Shown piece by piece: positions 60,480 to 64,000 of a DNA stretch of 64,000 bases. Both the position numbers and the translations under genes were made by a program. The notes below the pieces were generated by a model. That model did no database searches. It was not told where the DNA came from and saw only the letters and a program-made list of their open reading frames with translations. Each line of letters starts with the position of its first letter. Positions within the stretch are counted from its first letter, which is position 1. The stretch is from Tetradesmus obliquus (lineage: Eukaryota; Chlorophyta; Chlorophyceae; Sphaeropleales; Scenedesmaceae), in assembly GCA_030272155.1 (NCBI GenBank), contig CP126192.1, forward strand, positions 3,878,501 through 3,942,500. The letters run 5' to 3'.

Positions 60480-60625
60480 TCAGGCCTTGACCGCCTCCAG
60501 CAGGCGTGAGAAGTAGAACTTGGTGGCTGTCATCTCGCGCTTGACCACCTTGAAGCCAGCAGCCTGCAGGCTGGCCTCCACGTCAGCCTCAGCATGCAGG
60601 TACGCGCGCGTGGCCTGGCGCAGCA

Positions 60626-60667
<42 letters not shown>

Positions 60668-63330
60668 GTGTCAGCAACAGCTTGAGTAATAGATGTGTAG
60701 AACGACATCTGCAGGACGCTGCTGTGTTTGATGTGGTTATCATGAGCCTCCTCCAGACACAAGTCATCCGCACCTGCAGCACAGTGTACCCCCTATTGCT
60801 GTCCTATCCTGCTGTTGTGCAGCAGCGGCCAGCACCATAGACTGTAGAATGAGAGCTGACATTGTACATGTAAGCAACAGACTGTGAAACACACCTTGGA
60901 GGGGCCGGGGAAGAGCTCTCCAATGCGCTTGAGCACCGAGTAGTAAGGCGTCTTGGGCGCAAAGCTGATGATGAGCCGCTGCTCCGCGAGGCTGGCCAGG
61001 TGGCCGATCATGGCGTCAGCCTTGTCCTGGGGGTAGTGGATCATCACGTCCAGGCAGGTCACGGTGTGGTACTTGCCGGTCACAGACCTGCGGCAGCAGC
61101 AGCGAGCAAGGTTGGTTAGTAATGTTTGGTTACAGTACAGGTAGTGCTTTCACAACCAGCACAGCCACTAGTTGCGGAACAGCGTCTTTGGGACAACTCC
61201 AGCAGATTGTGCTGTAGCTGTCGCTGTTCACTCCAAGCAGCCAGCGCACTGCTGCAGCTCATGTTAACGGCACACCTTCATAGCAGCTGCTAGTTGCTAG
61301 TTTCTGCTGCTGCTGAAACCTTCCATTCCCTATTCTGTCCCCCAGCCGCCACTCACTCAAGGTCCATGGCCTCAAACTTAGGGGGCGTGGCTGGTGCAGC
61401 AGCGCCCGCAGCAACAGCCGCCTCGTAGCGCTTCTGCGCCTCTCCTGCCATGGCTGCGCTGATGTCGGAGGCTGACACGGCAGCGCCACGCAGCGCCAGC
61501 GGGATGGCCAGCGAGCCTGCAGGGTGACATCGCAGCGCAGCAACAGCAGCGGCGTGAGGGAGTGTAGCAGTGTGAAGAGCTGACCGTGCCGCACAGTGCA
61601 CTTTGACGTAGCATGTATCATCAAGCGAGGAGTGGCATACAACCCCAGGGCCTGTGGAGGACGCATAAGCAGATGGCTGGCCGCTAGCTGGTGTGTGTCC
61701 GCGCTACACTGTTCAGCACAGTCATTGCTCGCAACCCTTCAACGCCCGCTGCGCACCTGTGCGTTGGACAATGGTGTCTCCCAGCCTGCCCTCCGCATCC
61801 ATCCAGCACAGCACCCATTCAAACCCAATATCTACAAGCACACATCGACCCAGCCGCACCTGTGCCGCAGCCTGCATCGGCAAAGGATGTGCGGGCCAAA
61901 CCTCCCTCCGCATCTAGCCAGCCCAGCACGCAAACAAACACGCCACTTGTATTTACAACAATCACCGACAAGCCCACATCAACCCAGCCGCACCTGTGCC
62001 GCAGCCTGCATCAGCCACGGATGTGCCTGCCAGGCCTCCCTCCGCGTCCAGCCAGCCCAGCACCTTCTCCACGGTCTGCGCGTGGCCCTGCCTGATGTCC
62101 AGCTGCACCTTGTTCACCTCGTCAGTCTCGCCGTAGATCTTCTGCCAGCGGTTGAAGCCCTCGGTGTTGAAGTAGGTCTTGACCTGAGGGGGACAAGGTG
62201 AGGGCGGGAGTTGCATGCGTGAGGCGGGTGGGGTGTGCAGGTGTGATAATTGAGGGTTACAGGGTGACGGGACGCTGGTGTTGAAGTAGGTCTCGAACTG
62301 AAGCGTGTGGGAGGATTTCAGGGTGGGAGTGCAGGAACGCAGGCATGAGGGTGGAGGTGGATGTGTGTGCCGGTGTGAGCAAGTGGAGGAGTTATAGCAG
62401 ATGGTGGGATGCTGTGCCGGCACTGTCAGCATCACAAGCCAGGAAGCAGGGTTGTTGTGACGTGGTGAGACAGCTGGATGCTAGCAGGGCGCGGTGCCCT
62501 CCGCTGCTGCTGGCACAGTCGCTATCCAGGGCTGAAGCAAGGAAACACGAGGGGTTTGCCACAACGTTAAGCGCGGCGTCAGATGGCCAATCACTGTGCT
62601 GAGCCAAGACCTGAGGACAAGCAGGCTGATGGTGTGCTTCTGTTCTTGAACAACTGGCAGGCTGTCTGACCAAAGCAGCAAGCTACCAAGAAATACAACT
62701 CGACAGCTGCAGCTGTTGTGCTGGTGGTGGTGCTCACCGCCTCCAGCTCATCGCCATCTGTTGATGCCATCTGCTGCTCACGCCTGCAGCCAATACACCC
62801 GCACACAAGGGCCAATGAGCAGTTGAACCAACGTTTGCTGGCAGTGAGCAGGTAGCTCTGCTCTGTCCTGAAGTCCTGAGGTTTGGACGAGCAGTGCATT
62901 CTATCAGGCTACAGTGCAAGGACCAACAGCACCTGATTGGCGTGCATACAGCATTCAGCCTCTTTGAAGATGAATACGCAACAGCTTTGTGTGCTGTTCG
63001 ATGTACAAACATGTGCGCAGCTGCCCCAACCGCAGCAACCCACCTCTTCTGTGGGTCTGCTGCCACAAGCAGCGCTCCCAGGCCAACAACTGCAGCGCCG
63101 CTGCCAGCAGCCAGACCCATGTCCATGCCAGACTGGAGCACCTCTGTTGCTGCATGTGCTGCTGGTGCACACACGGCTGCTGCTGCCAGTACTGCTGCTG
63201 CCACTTGCTGCACATTTGAGGATTGCTGCTGCTGGGCCCGGCACTGCACTGCACGCACGCGAGGTGCCGCCCGGTTTGCAGAGGCAAATGCCTTCGTCCT
63301 GCCATTTGTCTTGTTTGCCAGAGCCTGCAT
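60480..63330 (-). CDS. CHLM: Magnesium-protoporphyrin IX methyltransferase, chloroplast
   Basis: Transfers a methyl group from S-adenosylmethionine to Mg-protoporphyrin IX, the step after Mg-chelatase in chlorophyll synthesis, in plastid membranes. Exons 63330-63044, 62783-62738, 62183-61994, 61516-61357, 61087-60895 and 60614-60480 give 336 residues. The N-terminus is Arg/Ala/Gln-rich like a transit peptide and is followed by a hydrophobic GSGAAVVGLGALLVAADPQKR, as in plant CHLM. The core is VKTYFNTEGFNRWQKIYG, the SAM-binding VADAGCGTGSLAIPLA, VSASDISAAM, TVTCLDVMIHYPQDKA, LIISFAPKTPYYSVLKRIGELFPGPSK and FYFSRLLEAVKA. A polyalanine insert sits in the fourth exon. The third exon has echoes of both its edges in the flanking introns. 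Confidence 0.96.
60631..60666 (-). repeat. (CTG)n on the sense strand before the last CHLM acceptor
   Basis: Twelve CAG units on the plus strand, hence CTG on the sense strand, end about 17 bases from the exon start at 60614. Confidence 0.9.
61751..61929 (-). repeat. Two donor-side echoes of the third CHLM exon
   Basis: The exon end plus donor (61982-62072) recurs at about 61849-61929 and, more diverged, at 61751-61816. The nearer copy would read GWLDAEGGLARTSFADAGCGTG, against GWLDAEGGLAGTSVADAGCGTG, with the same GGCACAG/GTGCGG donor. The farther copy keeps only WMDAEGRLG. Together with the exon itself they form three tandem units of about 100-130 bases. Confidence 0.92.
62279..62304 (-). 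repeat. Acceptor-side echo of the third CHLM exon
   Basis: About 26 bases match the exon start (62163-62187): the echo would read QFETYFNTS, against QVKTYFNTE, and includes the CAG splice site. It lies 115 bases upstream in gene terms. Confidence 0.85.
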
Positions 63331-64000
63331 GTTTGCTGGTGGCCTGGTGACTCTCGAATGGCAATCCGCACCACAAAGTCGAGCAGGCAGTCACGCAGGC
63401 GAATGAAGCAGCGAGTACTTGTAATGGGAAGCAGAAGGTGTTTCTTCAGGTGTGTAACCGAGAGCTCATGTGGCGTGTGCACGCAATTGTCATTCGAGTA
63501 ACACATTTTGCAGATCCCGGCGACTCAGACAGATCGGAATGCGCGCGGTACTGCAAATGCTCTCTTAACAACCGGATAAAGCTATTACAAGGCGCTAGCA
63601 CGAGCATGGTAGCACGCGAACTCTGAGCCTCTGCCGGTAGACTGGGGCCTCTCAGGCTTTCTCGCTGCAGAGGAATGAGCCACTCTGTACAGCTGAGAAT
63701 GTGCCAAGAATCATTCGAAACCCTTAACGCATAGTTCATCGGGGGGAAATGCCAAGCTGGACTGATCAGTGCAGAGACACATGCGCCATTGGTGCCTAGC
63801 AGCACCAATGTCACCCAGCAGATTTGAGCCATGGTTGATTACGTCTGCTGCACTGTCAAGAGACTCAGCAGCCCAACGCCTGAAGCACATGGTCAGCAGG
63901 CGCGCTGTCGCACTGCCGCACAAAGTGGCAACTTGCGCCACACCCCTTGCCAGCTGCACCAGTGAATGCGTTACGACCTTTCTCAGACTGTTACCCTGGA
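63331..64000. other. Upstream region of CHLM to the window end
   Basis: Should contain the CHLM promoter. No TATA box or light-response motif stands out, and no further gene could be supported. Confidence 0.5.

Noticed and set aside
600-60666. CRISPR array or mobile-element reading of the regular repeats
   Set aside because: Repeats are plain trinucleotide runs and short tandem copies. There are no spacers, cas genes, transposase, reverse transcriptase or terminal repeats.
63446-63832. Possible further minus-strand gene start at the window end
   Set aside because: A hydrophobic N-terminus is visible, but there is no family similarity and no convincing splice continuation.

Overview
The window is nuclear DNA of a green alga. 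It holds a chloroplast Mg-protoporphyrin IX methyltransferase with a transit-like N-terminus, dense GT-AG introns (4 to 11 per gene), possible TGTAA-type poly(A) signals, and CAG/CTG trinucleotide runs in exons, introns and spacers. The trinucleotide load and base composition suggest a chlorophycean, perhaps a scenedesmid. That placement is inference; no organellar, bacterial or viral gene was seen.

Layout: (1) 11-4963, + strand, CPSF3/CPSF73 pre-mRNA 3'-end endonuclease, 5' end cut by the window edge; (2) 7338-13077, - strand, a secreted cysteine-rich protein of unknown function; (3) 14862-17231, -, ribosomal protein eS17, divergent from (4) 17511-20367, +, eIF3e; (5) 21740-28197, -, a Gemin5-like WD40 protein, divergent from (6) 28407-30762, +, a SURF4-like membrane protein; (7) 32236-35503, +, an Aurora-like Ser/Thr kinase; (8) 37596-40041, -, ribonucleotide reductase small subunit; (9) 41245-45785, -, an AT-hook/PHD-finger chromatin protein of the HAT3.1/PRHA type; (10) 47389-49017, -, spliceosomal cyclophilin PPIL1, divergent from (11) 49852-55410, +, CLASRP-like SR splicing factor; (12) 56541-59470, -, acid lipase; (13) 60480-63330, -, CHLM. 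Each model was assembled by hand from splice junctions whose phases close to one open reading frame. Four genes (CPSF3, Gemin5-like, PPIL1, CLASRP) serve mRNA or snRNP processing, and two (eS17, eIF3e) serve translation.

The most unusual signal lies in the introns. In CPSF3 (three exons), eIF3e (one exon, two extra copies) and CHLM (one exon, both edges), short segments spanning an exon edge plus its splice site are repeated in tandem inside the neighbouring intron. They often keep the reading frame, and in one case all differences across the repeated exon segment are synonymous. I call these exon-edge echoes. A second pattern is that (CTG)n runs on the sense strand often lie just before the 3' splice site. 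In at least four introns a (CAG)n run follows the donor as well, so the two intron ends could pair as RNA. Both patterns come from reading alone and need genome-wide counting.
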